Of a stretch of DNA of 29,440 nt, positions 8,550 through 16,213 are shown piece after piece. Below the pieces are notes generated by a model. That model saw only the letters and a list, made by a program, of their open reading frames with translations. It made no database searches and was not told the DNA's origin. Positions within the stretch are counted from its first letter, which is position 1. Each line of letters starts with the position of its first letter. The position numbers and the translations under genes were made by a program. Source of the DNA: JBIOUF01 sp044866695 (GTDB taxonomy: Bacteria; Actinomycetota; Actinomycetes; Propionibacteriales; Nocardioidaceae); assembly GCA_044866695.1 (NCBI GenBank), contig JBIOUF010000020.1, positions 1 through 29,440 on the forward strand, read 5' to 3'.

Positions 8550-11398
8550 CCCCGATGCCCCCACCACCCGCGACCCAGCGCACGCCGGGGTCGACCACGC
8601 GGCAGACCACGACCCCTCGCGATGCCGACCCGGCCACCATCCGTGGGCGACGCCCCGACTCGACGGTCCTGCTGGACCCCCCGTACGCAAGCCCGGCAGT
8701 CGAGGTGCTCGAGAGGCTCGGCCTGGACCCGGCCACCGGGCTCAGCACCACCGAGGCTCAGGATCGACTGAGCACCTACGGCCCCAACGCCCTGGCCGAG
8801 CACAAGCCCCGTCCGGCCGTGCTGCGGTTCGTCGACCAGCTGCGCAGCGTGCTGATCCTGGTGCTGATCGCAGCCGCGGTGCTCGCCGGCATCGTCGGGG
8901 AGATCAAGGACACCGTGGTCATCGCCATCGTGCTGCTCCTCAACGCCAGCATCGGGTTCTTCCAGGAACAGCGCGCCGAGAAGAGCCTCGAAGCCCTGCG
9001 TCGCATGCTGGCTCCCACCACCCGGGTCCGCCGCGACCACCAGGAACGGGTCGTCGACGCCAAGGACCTCGTGCCAGGAGACCTCGTGCTCCTCGAGGCC
9101 GGCGACCGGGTGCCGGCCGACGGCCGCCTGGTCCTCGCGGCCTCGGTGGAGGTCGACGAGTCCACGCTCACCGGCGAGTCGCAACCGGTCGTCAAGACCG
9201 AGACGGCGGTCGGCGACGTACCCCTGGCCGAGCGCACCTGCATGCTGCACATGAACACCGCCCTCACCAGGGGTCGCGCCGAGATGGTGGTCACCGCCAC
9301 CGGCATGGACACCGAGGTCGGCCAGATCGCCGGGCTGTTGGCCGACGGCAAGGAGCCCCGCACCCCGCTGCAGGAACAGCTCGACACCCTGGGCAAGCGA
9401 CTCGCGCTGCTCGGTGGTGTCGCGGTCTCGATCTACGTGGCAATGGCGCTGCTGCGCGGCGAGTCTCTCTCCGAGGTCTCGCTGCGTGCCGTCGCGCTGG
9501 CCGTGGCCACCGTCCCCGAGGGGCTGCCGGCGGTGCTGGCCCTCACCTTGGCGCTGGGCGTGCAGCGGATGGCACGCCGCAACGCCATCGTCAAGCGTCT
9601 GGCCGCCGTGGAGACCCTGGGTTCGGCGACCGTCATCTGTTCGGACAAGACCGGCACCCTGACCCTCAACGAGATGACCGTCCGGTCCCTGGTGACCCCC
9701 GACCAGGAGCTGGTCGTGACCGGCCAGGGGTATCGACCCGACGGCCAGGTCACTCTGCGCGACGGTACGCCAGGTGTCCTGCCCGAGCACCTGGTGGACG
9801 CACTCGTGCTGTGCAACGACAGCCGCCTCACCGACGACGGCATCATCGGGGATCCCACCGAAGCCGCCCTGGTGGTGCTGGCGGCCAAGGCCGGCATCGA
9901 CACCGATCAGCGCCGCGTCGCCCGCCCCCGGGTCCGCGAGATCCCCTTCGACGCCGACTACAAGTACATGGCCACCCTCCACGAGGAGGACGGCGCGACC
10001 CGCATCTACGTCAAAGGCGCCGCCGACGTCCTCCTCAACCGATGCATCCCCGCGCGAGGCTTCGGTGCCTCCGACCACGACAAGGCACTCGACGCCCTCT
10101 TCCTGGGCACGGTGAACCGGCAGATCGAAGTGATGGGCTCCCAGGGGCTGCGGGTCCTGGCCCTGGCCACTGCCCTGCGACCCGGCTCCCCCGGCGACCT
10201 CGACGACGACCTGCACGACCAGCTTCACGACCTCGAGCTGCTCGGACTGGTCGGCATCGCCGACCCGCCACGCCCCGAGGCGCGAGAAGCGATCGCCTTG
10301 TGCGGTCGCGCCGGAGTCGCGGTCAAGATGATCACCGGCGACCACGCCGCCACCGCGGCCGCCATCGCCGCCGAGCTCGGGCTTGAAGGGCGCGCCGTCA
10401 CCGGCGAACAGCTCGCTCAGATGAGCCCCGAGCAGCTGGCTGCCGAGATCGACGACATCGCCGTGTTCGCCCGCGTCGCCCCCGAGCACAAGGTCGCCAT
10501 CGTCCAAGCCCTTCAGGAGCGCGGTCACGTGGTGGCCATGACCGGTGACGGCGTCAACGACGCAGCCGCCCTGAAGAACTCGCACATCGGCGTCGCCATG
10601 GGCATCACCGGCACCGAAGTCACCAAGGAAGCCGGCACCATCATTCTCACCGACGACAACTTCGCCACCATCGTGGGAGCCGTCGAAGAAGGGCGTGCGA
10701 TCTACGACAACGTCGTCAAGTTCGTCCGGTTCCAGCTCTCCACCAACGTAGGCGCCATCCTGACGTTCCTCGGTTCCTCCGTGCTCGGGCTGGCCGCACC
10801 GCTGACCGCGATCCAGATCCTGTGGGTCAACATCATCATGGACGGCCCCCCGGCCATGGCGCTGGGCGTCGACCCGGCCCGCCGCGGCATCATGGACGAG
10901 ACCCCACGAAGTCAGGACAGCCAGATCCTGTCCCGATCCCGGCTGCTGCGCCTGGTGCGTGTGGGCGCGGTGATGGCCACCGGAACCCTCGGCGTGCTGC
11001 TGGCTGCCCGCGAGCTGTCCACGGCGGAGGTCGCCCTGACGATGGCGTTCACCACCTTCGTGCTCTTCCAGGTCGTCAACGTCCTCAACGCGCGTGTCGA
11101 GACCCAGACCGTCTTCACCCGGCACCTGTTCACCAACCGCTGGCTCTGGGTCTCCATCGGCAGCGTGCTCGCGCTCCAGGTCGCCGCCGTCCACAGCCCC
11201 TGGCTCCAACCCATCTTCGACACCGTCGACCTGAGCCTCGGTCAGTGGGCCATCTGCACCGCTGTCGCGCTCAGCGTCCTGGTCGTCGAGGAGACGGTGA
11301 AGCTCCGCTCCCCCGCCTACGCCTGGGCGAGGGGTTGGCTCTCCGACCCCACCGCACGACGCCCCGAACGACGTCGGCACAAGCATCGGGAGGGGTAG
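8546..11398 (+). CDS. P2-type cation-transporting ATPase (Ca2+ pump, PMCA/SERCA-like)
   Basis: The 950-residue pump has all core motifs: actuator TGES (209-212), phosphorylation site CSDKTGTLT (Asp367), KGAADVLLNRC, MITGDHAATAAAIA and hinge GDGVNDAAALK (667-672). An N-terminal cation-ATPase segment is followed by about ten membrane helices. Ion-site residues: VPEGL in M4 (Glu325, SERCA Glu309), STNVGA in M5 (Asn734; Ala737 at the SERCA Glu771 position) and WVNIIMD in M6 (Asn762, Met765, Asp766). Ala in M5 and Met before Asp match plasma-membrane Ca2+ ATPases, which keep only site II, so one Ca2+ per cycle is predicted. Mn2+ remains possible. GGAGGT lies 9 bp before the ATG, which overlaps the upstream stop. 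A hairpin follows the gene. Confidence 0.94.
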   Translation: MTPMPPPPATQRTPGSTTRQTTTPRDADPATIRGRRPDSTVLLDPPYASPAVEVLERLGLDPATGLSTTEAQDRLSTYGPNALAEHKPRPAVLRFVDQLRSVLILVLIAAAVLAGIVGEIKDTVVIAIVLLLNASIGFFQEQRAEKSLEALRRMLAPTTRVRRDHQERVVDAKDLVPGDLVLLEAGDRVPADGRLVLAASVEVDESTLTGESQPVVKTETAVGDVPLAERTCMLHMNTALTRGRAEMVVTATGMDTEVGQIAGLLADGKEPRTPLQEQLDTLGKRLALLGGVAVSIYVAMALLRGESLSEVSLRAVALAVATVPEGLPAVLALTLALGVQRMARRNAIVKRLAAVETLGSATVICSDKTGTLTLNEMTVRSLVTPDQELVVTGQGYRPDGQVTLRDGTPGVLPEHLVDALVLCNDSRLTDDGIIGDPTEAALVVLAAKAGIDTDQRRVARPRVREIPFDADYKYMATLHEEDGATRIYVKGAADVLLNRCIPARGFGASDHDKALDALFLGTVNRQIEVMGSQGLRVLALATALRPGSPGDLDDDLHDQLHDLELLGLVGIADPPRPEAREAIALCGRAGVAVKMITGDHAATAAAIAAELGLEGRAVTGEQLAQMSPEQLAAEIDDIAVFARVAPEHKVAIVQALQERGHVVAMTGDGVNDAAALKNSHIGVAMGITGTEVTKEAGTIILTDDNFATIVGAVEEGRAIYDNVVKFVRFQLSTNVGAILTFLGSSVLGLAAPLTAIQILWVNIIMDGPPAMALGVDPARRGIMDETPRSQDSQILSRSRLLRLVRVGAVMATGTLGVLLAARELSTAEVALTMAFTTFVLFQVVNVLNARVETQTVFTRHLFTNRWLWVSIGSVLALQVAAVHSPWLQPIFDTVDLSLGQWAICTAVALSVLVVEETVKLRSPAYAWARGWLSDPTARRPERRRHKHREG

Positions 11399-11424
11399 CC
11401 GCGCCCAGGGTCGAGGCAGCACTC

Positions 11425-11476
11425 GTGATCCGCCCCGGGAAGGTTTCGGAGTCTCAGATCACCCGGGGCGGCTCAC
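11425..11476 (+). terminator. Strong inverted repeat after the P-type ATPase gene
   Basis: CCGCCCCGGG (11430-11439) and CCCGGGGCGG (11462-11471) are perfect inverted copies separated by 22 bp. The flanks GTGAT and CTCAC extend the stem to 14 of 15 pairs. It starts 26 bp after the ATPase stop. No T-run follows, as is common in high-GC Actinobacteria. It probably ends the V-ATPase/P-ATPase transcript. Confidence 0.65.
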
Positions 11477-11529
11477 CTGCCATGGATGCGACGACCTTGC
11501 CCGAACTGAGTCTCGCGTATCATGGTTCC

Positions 11530-11859
11530 ATGGCCGGCGAATGGACGTTCCTGTCCAACTACGGGCACGTCCTGGTCTGTCTGGCCGGGGACCCGGACGC
11601 GCGGATGCGTGACGTGGCCGAGGTCGTCGGCATCACCGAGCGAGCGGTGCAGCAGATCGTGCGTGACCTGGTCGAGCAGGGGTACGTGCGCAAGGACAAG
11701 GTGGGCAGGCGCAACCGGTACCAGGTGGTGGGCAGCGCCCATTTCCGCCACGCGCTCGAGGCCGACCTCACCTTGGACAGGTTCCTCGCCTTGGTCGTGG
11801 ACGGCACACCCTCGCAACCGCGCCGCGAGCTACGATCCTCGGCGGGCGCGCCCGGTTAG
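11530..11859 (+). CDS. Winged-helix DNA-binding regulator
   Basis: The 109-residue protein starts GEWTFLSNYGHVLVCLAGDP and continues DARMRDVAEVVGITERAVQQ and LVEQGYVRKDKVGRRNRYQV. This is a compact winged helix: the recognition helix is about residues 35-50 and the wing is KVGRRNRY. It belongs to a common family of stand-alone actinobacterial MarR/ArsR-like regulators that open with W.FL.NH.HVL. The ATG at 11530 fits the family start. TATCAT (11518-11523) lies 6 bp upstream and could be a -10 box, which would make the mRNA leaderless; TTGCCC at 11497 is a weak -35 with only 15 bp spacing. ATG 11482 would add 16 residues. It ends immediately before the convergent baeRF gene. Its targets are unknown. 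Confidence 0.85.
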   Translation: MAGEWTFLSNYGHVLVCLAGDPDARMRDVAEVVGITERAVQQIVRDLVEQGYVRKDKVGRRNRYQVVGSAHFRHALEADLTLDRFLALVVDGTPSQPRRELRSSAGAPG

Positions 11860-13041
11860 TTACAGTTGGCGGCGGACTGGTTCACCGCAGATCAGCGCGA
11901 TGCGTCCGTGGGCCCGCAAGTCGCCGTCACGAACCAGGGCGAGCTGACCGCCTTGGAGGATGACCTGTTCGATCAGGTCGTCGACGAGGTCGTGGACGTC
12001 CGAGACGCCCACTCGGGCCGTCTCGTGGCCGGGTCCTTCGATGGCCAGGCCCGGGCTGACGAAGCTCTCTTCGACGAGCAGCATCCTGGGAGCGCGGGAA
12101 GGCAGGGCGCGCCAGCAGTCATCGATGCCGGTGGCCACGCCGGCTGGTCGTGATCCCAATGCCTTGCTGAGCTTCTCCATCGCCTCTTCACGCCGGTTCT
12201 TGAGGTACTCGTCAAGGGCCCAGGTGCAGGCCATGACCAGGTCGAAGGCCGTGTCCTCCTCGTCCGTGGAGAGGCGTCCGGCGAGCCGCTCCAGGTTGCC
12301 GCTCAGGGCGCAGAACCTGTCGAGCAGTCGCGGTGAACCTGCGAGCACCAATGGGCTGGGGTGTCCCGCGCGGTAGTCGCCCAGCATCCGGTCAACCGCC
12401 TGCAGGTAGCTCGTGCTCAGGTCGCGGCCAACCTCGTCGGCGTCCGGATCGCCCGGGGCTGGAAGCCGGATCCGGCCACTGCCGCGGAAGGGGTCCACCT
12501 CGTCGACCGGATGCAAGCCACCGTCGGCGGCGGCGTAGAGGTGGGCGCAGGTCGAGTGCAGCACCAGCACCACGTGCGGGGGCATTCGGTGCAGGGCCGA
12601 GATCAGGGGCCGAGTGGCGAACGTCTGCTCCACGACCGCACGCGGCGCCACGGACTGCGGCAGTCGGAAGCTCCGGGTCAGGGCCGGGCTCACGTAGATC
12701 GCCAGGGCGTGGTCCGCCGGCTGGGTTGCTGCTCGTTGCGCTTCCGCGCTCAGCCTCGCCATCAGGTGCTCTCGCCCCGCAACTTCCTGCTCACCCAGGG
12801 TCCGGTCCACCTCGGCGGCCAACCGGTGCAAGTGATCGAAGTCGGCCGGGGTCAGCCGAGCCGCCGGCTGGGTGGGCATGAGCAGGGAGATGCAGGGGTA
12901 GCCCGAAGTCGCGGTGAGTTCGGCCACGTCCTTGGCACGAAGCGCGATAGAGGCGACTGGCTGGAGGCCGCCTTGCTGGCGCCCGCTGCGGGACGAATGC
13001 TGGGTGGTTGGCTGGGTGGTTGGCTGGGCGGCGCTGTTCAC
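11860..13041 (-). CDS. baeRF-family (bacterial archaeo-eukaryotic release factor-like) protein
   Basis: This 393-residue protein resembles the baeRF3-like group. After a Gln/Thr/Ser-rich leader it has YPCISLLMPTQPAARLTPAD, the typical opening (P.ISL..PT), then a middle section HALAIYVSP....RSFRLP and HVVLVLHSTCAHLYAAADG. The C-terminal domain (EVGRDLSTSYLQAVDRML through VDDLIEQVILQGGQLALV) looks like an eRF1 domain-3 / L7Ae-like fold. baeRF proteins are proposed to act on stalled or hibernating ribosomes, mainly from gene neighbourhood. The GTG start at 13041 has GAAGGA about 8 bp upstream; a start at 13125 would add 28 residues but crosses the terC hairpin region. Its stop is directly adjacent to the regulator's stop. 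The leader carries an imperfect TQPT repeat (13000-13030). Confidence 0.82.
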   Translation of the reverse strand: MNSAAQPTTQPTTQHSSRSGRQQGGLQPVASIALRAKDVAELTATSGYPCISLLMPTQPAARLTPADFDHLHRLAAEVDRTLGEQEVAGREHLMARLSAEAQRAATQPADHALAIYVSPALTRSFRLPQSVAPRAVVEQTFATRPLISALHRMPPHVVLVLHSTCAHLYAAADGGLHPVDEVDPFRGSGRIRLPAPGDPDADEVGRDLSTSYLQAVDRMLGDYRAGHPSPLVLAGSPRLLDRFCALSGNLERLAGRLSTDEEDTAFDLVMACTWALDEYLKNRREEAMEKLSKALGSRPAGVATGIDDCWRALPSRAPRMLLVEESFVSPGLAIEGPGHETARVGVSDVHDLVDDLIEQVILQGGQLALVRDGDLRAHGRIALICGEPVRRQL

Positions 13042-13083
13042 TGGGCTAGTCCTTCGCGGGTCGGGGCTCGATGTGAGCGTGGT

Positions 13084-13117
13084 CGTGAGCCGGGGGCCGC
13101 ACCCATCCCGGCTCACG
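13084..13117 (-). terminator. Perfect 11-bp hairpin between terC and the baeRF gene
   Basis: CGTGAGCCGGG (13084-13094) and CCCGGCTCACG (13107-13117) are perfect inverted repeats with a 12-bp loop. They lie 42 bp after the terC stop and 43 bp before the baeRF start on the minus strand. The hairpin probably ends the terC transcript. No T-run is present. Confidence 0.65.
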
Positions 13118-13158
13118 GGCGGCAACCGTGTCCATCTCCGTACCTCGGCCGCCCATCG

Positions 13159-14160
13159 TCATCGCAGCGCGGTCTCGGCGTCGTCAACCTCGGCGTCGCC
13201 AGCCTCGGCGTCGCCTTCCTCCGCGGCTGGGGCTGCCCCAGCTGTCTTCTGCGGGTGCCGGGTGGCGCGCAGGCTGGCGACCACGGCGATGGTGATGCTG
13301 ACGGTGATGACGCCCAGCGAAAGCCAGATCGGCATCTTGTAGACGTCGAGCAGGAGCATCTTGATGCCGACGAAGACGAGGATCGCGGCCAGGCCGGCCT
13401 TGAGGTAGATGAACCGGTCGATGAGGTCGGCCAGCAGGAAGTACATGGCGCGCAGGCCGAGGATGGCGAAGGCGTTGCTGGTGAAGACCAGGAAGGGGTC
13501 CTGGGTGACGGCGAAGATCGCGGGGATGGAGTCGACGGCGAAGATGATGTCGGTGGTCTCGACCATGACCAGCACGAGGAACAGCGGCGTGGCCACCCAC
13601 GTGCCGGCCTTCTTCACCCAGAACTTCTGTCCGTGGTACTCCTCGGTGGAGGGGACGCGCTTCTTCATCCAGCGCAGCACCGGGTTGCGGGCGGGGTCGA
13701 GCTGGTCGTCGCGATGGCGGAACATCTTCCAGCCGGTGTAGACGAGGAACGCGCCGAACAGGTACAGGACCCAGGCGAAGTTCTCGATCAGCACCGCACC
13801 GCCGGCGATGAAGATGGCCCGGAAGACCAGGGCGCCCAGGACGCCGTAGAAGAGCACCCGGTGCTGGTACTCCCGGGGGACGGCGAAGTAGGTGAAGATG
13901 AGGGCGAACACGAAGACGTTGTCGACGGCCAGTGACTTCTCGATCAGGTAGCCGGCGTAGTACTCGCCACCGGCTTGGGCGCCGTAGGTCCACCAGATCA
14001 CGCCGCCGAAGGCAAGGCCGAGGCTGACCCAGACCGCGGACCACGCGGCAGCCTCCTTCACCCCCACGACGTGTGCGGTGCGGTGGGCGAACAGGTCGAT
14101 GGCCAGCATCGAGACGATGACGGCCAGGACCGCGGCCCAGGCCCAGAGCGGGACATCCAT
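13159..14160 (-). CDS. TerC/Alx-family integral membrane protein
   Basis: The 333-residue protein has about nine hydrophobic helices and the hallmark TerC segments: IEKSLAVDNVFVFALIFTYF (Glu74, Asp80), the EYQHRVLFYGVLGALVFRAIF block, LVMVETTDIIFAVDSIPAIF, and DPFLVFTSNAFAILGLRAMY. The acidic residues in these helices are thought to bind metal. The family includes E. coli Alx and Bacillus exporters linked to Mn2+ export and to loading secreted metalloenzymes. The start is ATG 14160, with GGAGG 8 bp upstream. The C-terminal tail is acidic and Ala-rich. The leader carries a yybP-ykoY-like Mn2+ riboswitch, which supports a manganese-related function. Confidence 0.93.
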   Translation of the reverse strand: MDVPLWAWAAVLAVIVSMLAIDLFAHRTAHVVGVKEAAAWSAVWVSLGLAFGGVIWWTYGAQAGGEYYAGYLIEKSLAVDNVFVFALIFTYFAVPREYQHRVLFYGVLGALVFRAIFIAGGAVLIENFAWVLYLFGAFLVYTGWKMFRHRDDQLDPARNPVLRWMKKRVPSTEEYHGQKFWVKKAGTWVATPLFLVLVMVETTDIIFAVDSIPAIFAVTQDPFLVFTSNAFAILGLRAMYFLLADLIDRFIYLKAGLAAILVFVGIKMLLLDVYKMPIWLSLGVITVSITIAVVASLRATRHPQKTAGAAPAAEEGDAEAGDAEVDDAETALR

Positions 14161-14164
14161 GTCA

Positions 14165-14305
14165 GTTGCCTCCAGCGTGTCCGCGCGCGGCGCGGGACAG
14201 CGTTGGAGGTCTCCCCCGCCAACTCCGTTGCGGGTCGGCCGGCGCACCGGGCCGGTCAGGGCCGGCCGAACTGACGATGCGTCGAGGTGGGGTACTCCCC
14301 TCGTG
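14165..14305 (-). promoter_or_regulatory. yybP-ykoY-like (Mn2+) riboswitch with RBS-masking expression platform
   Basis: Read on the minus strand, the leader contains GGGGAGUACCCC (from 14300), then AUCGUCAGUUCGGCCGG (about 14260-14276) and GGGGGAGACCU near 14207-14217. These are the recognisable conserved parts of the yybP-ykoY aptamer, in the right order and spacing. Downstream, CCUCCAAC (14202-14209) can pair with GUUGGCGG inside the aptamer (14216-14223), or its CCUCCA part with UGGAGG over the ribosome binding site (14169-14174). The two pairings exclude each other. The second encloses a GC-rich hairpin at 14179-14198. This predicts translational control, with metal binding freeing the RBS. 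The motif was recognised by eye, not by a covariance model. Confidence 0.8.
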
Positions 14306-14311
14306 CGCTTG

Positions 14312-14341
14312 AGTATTCACGAACCCCAGTTCGGATGTCAA
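14312..14341 (-). promoter_or_regulatory. Sigma70-type promoter of terC
   Basis: On the minus strand a perfect -35 TTGACA (14336-14341) is followed after 18 bp by AATACT (14312-14317), matching TATAAT at four of six positions. A transcript would start near 14305, just before the conserved GGGGAGUA of the riboswitch. This is the best -35/-10 pair I saw in the window. Confidence 0.72.
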
Positions 14342-14583
14342 GGGCGATCGGAGCGCCGCGTCGAGCACTGACTGAACAAGCGACCAGGAACGGGTCCTAC
14401 GGGACACGGGCCGCGACTCAGGCGCCTCGGGTCGATCGCGTCGCCTTGTGCGTACGGCACAGAGACATCCTTCCAGTGGCACCGCTCGGTACCACCGTCA
14501 GTTGTCACATAGCCGTTGCAGCAGACCGTGCGAACCTCGGACCGAGCGCGAGTCGGAGAGCCACCGCGACCCGAGGGGCCGTG

Positions 14584-14868
14584 TCAGTCGGTCCTCTCGA
14601 CCAGGACCCGCGTTGTCGGCGGACCCACAAGCGCCGGCGCGTTCCCGGTCCCCCAGACCCGCTCATGGAGAAACGCCGAGAACGCGTGAGCCTGTGCGGG
14701 CGCGTCGAAGTCGAGGTCGATGACCATCTGACGAGGGTCTTCCTCGAGGAGTCGGATGCGATGGGCCATGACACCGGCCTGGGTACGTGCGTCGGCGAAG
14801 CGGTCGAAGGCCGCCTTCCATGTCGGGTAGTCGGTGATTGCGTGTTCGATGTGCAGGGTTGCGGTCAT
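14584..14868 (-). CDS. Small ABM-fold-like protein (dimeric alpha/beta barrel), unknown function
   Basis: The 94-residue protein begins MTATLHIEHAITDYPTWKAA and continues with FDRFADARTQAGVMAHRI, DDP-like EEDPRQMVIDLDFD and AFSAFLHERVW. The strand-helix-strand pattern and the DY..W...F......R...G motif resemble antibiotic-biosynthesis-monooxygenase-like ferredoxin-fold proteins. These often bind small ligands as dimers and mostly have no known substrate. The start at 14868 is chosen because homology-like sequence begins there; upstream in-frame residues are Arg/Pro-rich and unlike protein. The RBS is weak. It is divergent from the LuxR-type regulator (86-bp gap), so that regulator may control it. 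The 240 bp between its stop and the terC promoter hold nothing I can name. Confidence 0.65.
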   Translation of the reverse strand: MTATLHIEHAITDYPTWKAAFDRFADARTQAGVMAHRIRLLEEDPRQMVIDLDFDAPAQAHAFSAFLHERVWGTGNAPALVGPPTTRVLVERTD

Positions 14869-14954
14869 GACTCGAGGGTTGCCGTCGTGGCCCGGATCGA
14901 ACATCCCAGGTTGTTGGGGTTCTGGCCCGGCCAGGCCCTCCCTACGCTGATCGA

Positions 14955-15956
14955 GTGTCCCGTGACACCTTTCTGGTCGGCGTGCACCGCTCGCTGGCCG
15001 GCGTCGACGACGATCGGAGCCTGCGTCGCGTCGTCTTGGAGCAGGTACGCCGCACGGTCCACTTCGACGCGTTCGCCTGGTTGCTGACCGATCCGGACAC
15101 GACGGTCGGCACCGCGCCGTTGGCTGAGGTGCCGTGCCAAGGCCAGCTGTCACGCCTGGTGGCGCTTCGTTACACGTCGGGGCGTCGCTGGACCACCGCT
15201 GATACGGGAGTCGCCTATCGCCCGGTGCTTCCCGGATCTGAGCTGGCGCGCTTCATCGCGTGCTACGGGACGTACGACGTGGTGTCACTCGTGTTCGCGG
15301 ACCGGTTCGGTTGGTGGGGGTTCCTGGACCTGTGGCGGGAGGGCGGACGATTCGACGCCGAGGAGTCCGAGCTTCTCGGACTTCTCGGTCAGCCGGTAAC
15401 CGCAGCGCTTCGCGAGTCACGCGCGGCCACGTTCGTTCTGCCTGGCCGGGTGACGCAGCGTGCGTCTGGTCGATCGGTTCTCCTGCTCGGACCCGACCTG
15501 TCCCTGCGTCAGCAGACCGCAGAAGCGGAGGCGGGGCTCCGTGCCCTGCTGCCGACCGAGGAGAGCCGTCGCCCGGTCCCGGCGGCGGCGTACAACGTCG
15601 CTGCCCAGTTGCTCTCGGTTGAGGCAGGTATCGACGCCCATCGGCCGCTGGCGAGGGCTGCGGTGTCGCCAGGTGAGTGGATCTCCGTGCACGCGGCGCG
15701 GCTGGGGGAGGACATCGCCGTGACGATCGGACCGGTGGAGCAGCGCGAGCGCTGGAACCTGTTCTGCCGCACCCACGGCCTGAGCGACCGGGAGACCGAG
15801 GTGGTCACCTACCTCGCGGAGGGAGACGACACCCGTACCCTGGCCGCCCGCCTGTGCCTCTCCGAGCACACGGTTCAGGACCACCTGAAGTCTGCGTTCG
15901 CCAAGACCGGCGTTCGTAGCCGCCGAGAGCTCCTCGCGCTAGCGAGGGGCGCCTGA
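14955..15956 (+). CDS. LuxR-type transcriptional regulator with N-terminal sensor-like domain
   Basis: The 333-residue protein ends in a clear LuxR/NarL helix-turn-helix (about 265-330): LSDRETEVVTYLAEGDD, LAARLCLSEHTVQDHLKSAF and KTGVRSRRELLA. The N-terminal 200 residues (SLAGVDDDRSLRRVVLEQVR, HFDAFAWLLTDPD, FGWWGFLDLWREGGRFDAEE) look like a GAF-type sensor; FLDLWR..G.F...E...L is typical of GAF-LuxR regulators. No phospho-acceptor receiver domain is present. GTG 14955 is the only well-placed start. TACGCT (14943-14948) lies 6 bp upstream and would give a leaderless mRNA. It is divergent from the small ABM-like gene. The ligand is unknown. Confidence 0.85.
   Translation: MSRDTFLVGVHRSLAGVDDDRSLRRVVLEQVRRTVHFDAFAWLLTDPDTTVGTAPLAEVPCQGQLSRLVALRYTSGRRWTTADTGVAYRPVLPGSELARFIACYGTYDVVSLVFADRFGWWGFLDLWREGGRFDAEESELLGLLGQPVTAALRESRAATFVLPGRVTQRASGRSVLLLGPDLSLRQQTAEAEAGLRALLPTEESRRPVPAAAYNVAAQLLSVEAGIDAHRPLARAAVSPGEWISVHAARLGEDIAVTIGPVEQRERWNLFCRTHGLSDRETEVVTYLAEGDDTRTLAARLCLSEHTVQDHLKSAFAKTGVRSRRELLALARGA
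15930..15950 (+). terminator. Hairpin embedded in the 3' end of the LuxR-type gene
   Basis: CCTCGC (15932-15937), loop GCTA, GCGAGG (15942-15947) form a tight hairpin. With one mismatch the stem reaches 9 bp (15929-15950). It lies in the last codons before the stop at 15954, so it could terminate or stabilise the mRNA. There is no T-run. Confidence 0.35.
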
Positions 15957-16213
15957 GGGCAGGTAGGTGGCGTGGACGGGCCCACTATCACCAGCGGCAG
16001 AGCAGTCATAGTCCGCATCGTCGCCCCACTCATGCTCGTAGACTGCCTCAAACCACGCCCCTTTTGCCTGTGACACCGCGCTCGCGCGGGCGACCGGCGG
16101 TGGCGAACTCCTCGCCCACTACGTACGCGCAGGTTCTCGAGTGCCTAGCCAATGCTGCTGGGTCGAGCGATCTGGTTGCTTGGTCCTGCCAGACATGCAC
16201 CCGCTACTTGGTG
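15957..16213. other. Intergenic stretch without recognisable gene
   Basis: Between the LuxR-type gene and the PadR promoter there are about 260 bp with no convincing gene. The longest reading frame (from 16064) has no RBS, runs through the PadR operators and lacks any protein-like pattern. The base composition is less GC-rich than the flanking genes. It may be decayed sequence or a junction between modules. Confidence 0.5.

Noticed and set aside
7211..11422. A very long open reading frame (about 1,400 codons) on the minus strand opposite the ntpB 3' end and the P-type ATPase
   Set aside because: It is the antisense shadow of genes with GC-rich third positions. Its translation is Gly/Asp/His-rich with no domain, while the plus-strand genes have complete motifs.
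11880..11960. GGQ tripeptide in the baeRF-like protein (VILQGGQLALV), suggesting a peptide-release catalytic loop
   Set aside because: It lies in the C-terminal domain in a strand-turn, not in the middle-domain loop where eRF1 carries GGQ, so it is likely coincidental.
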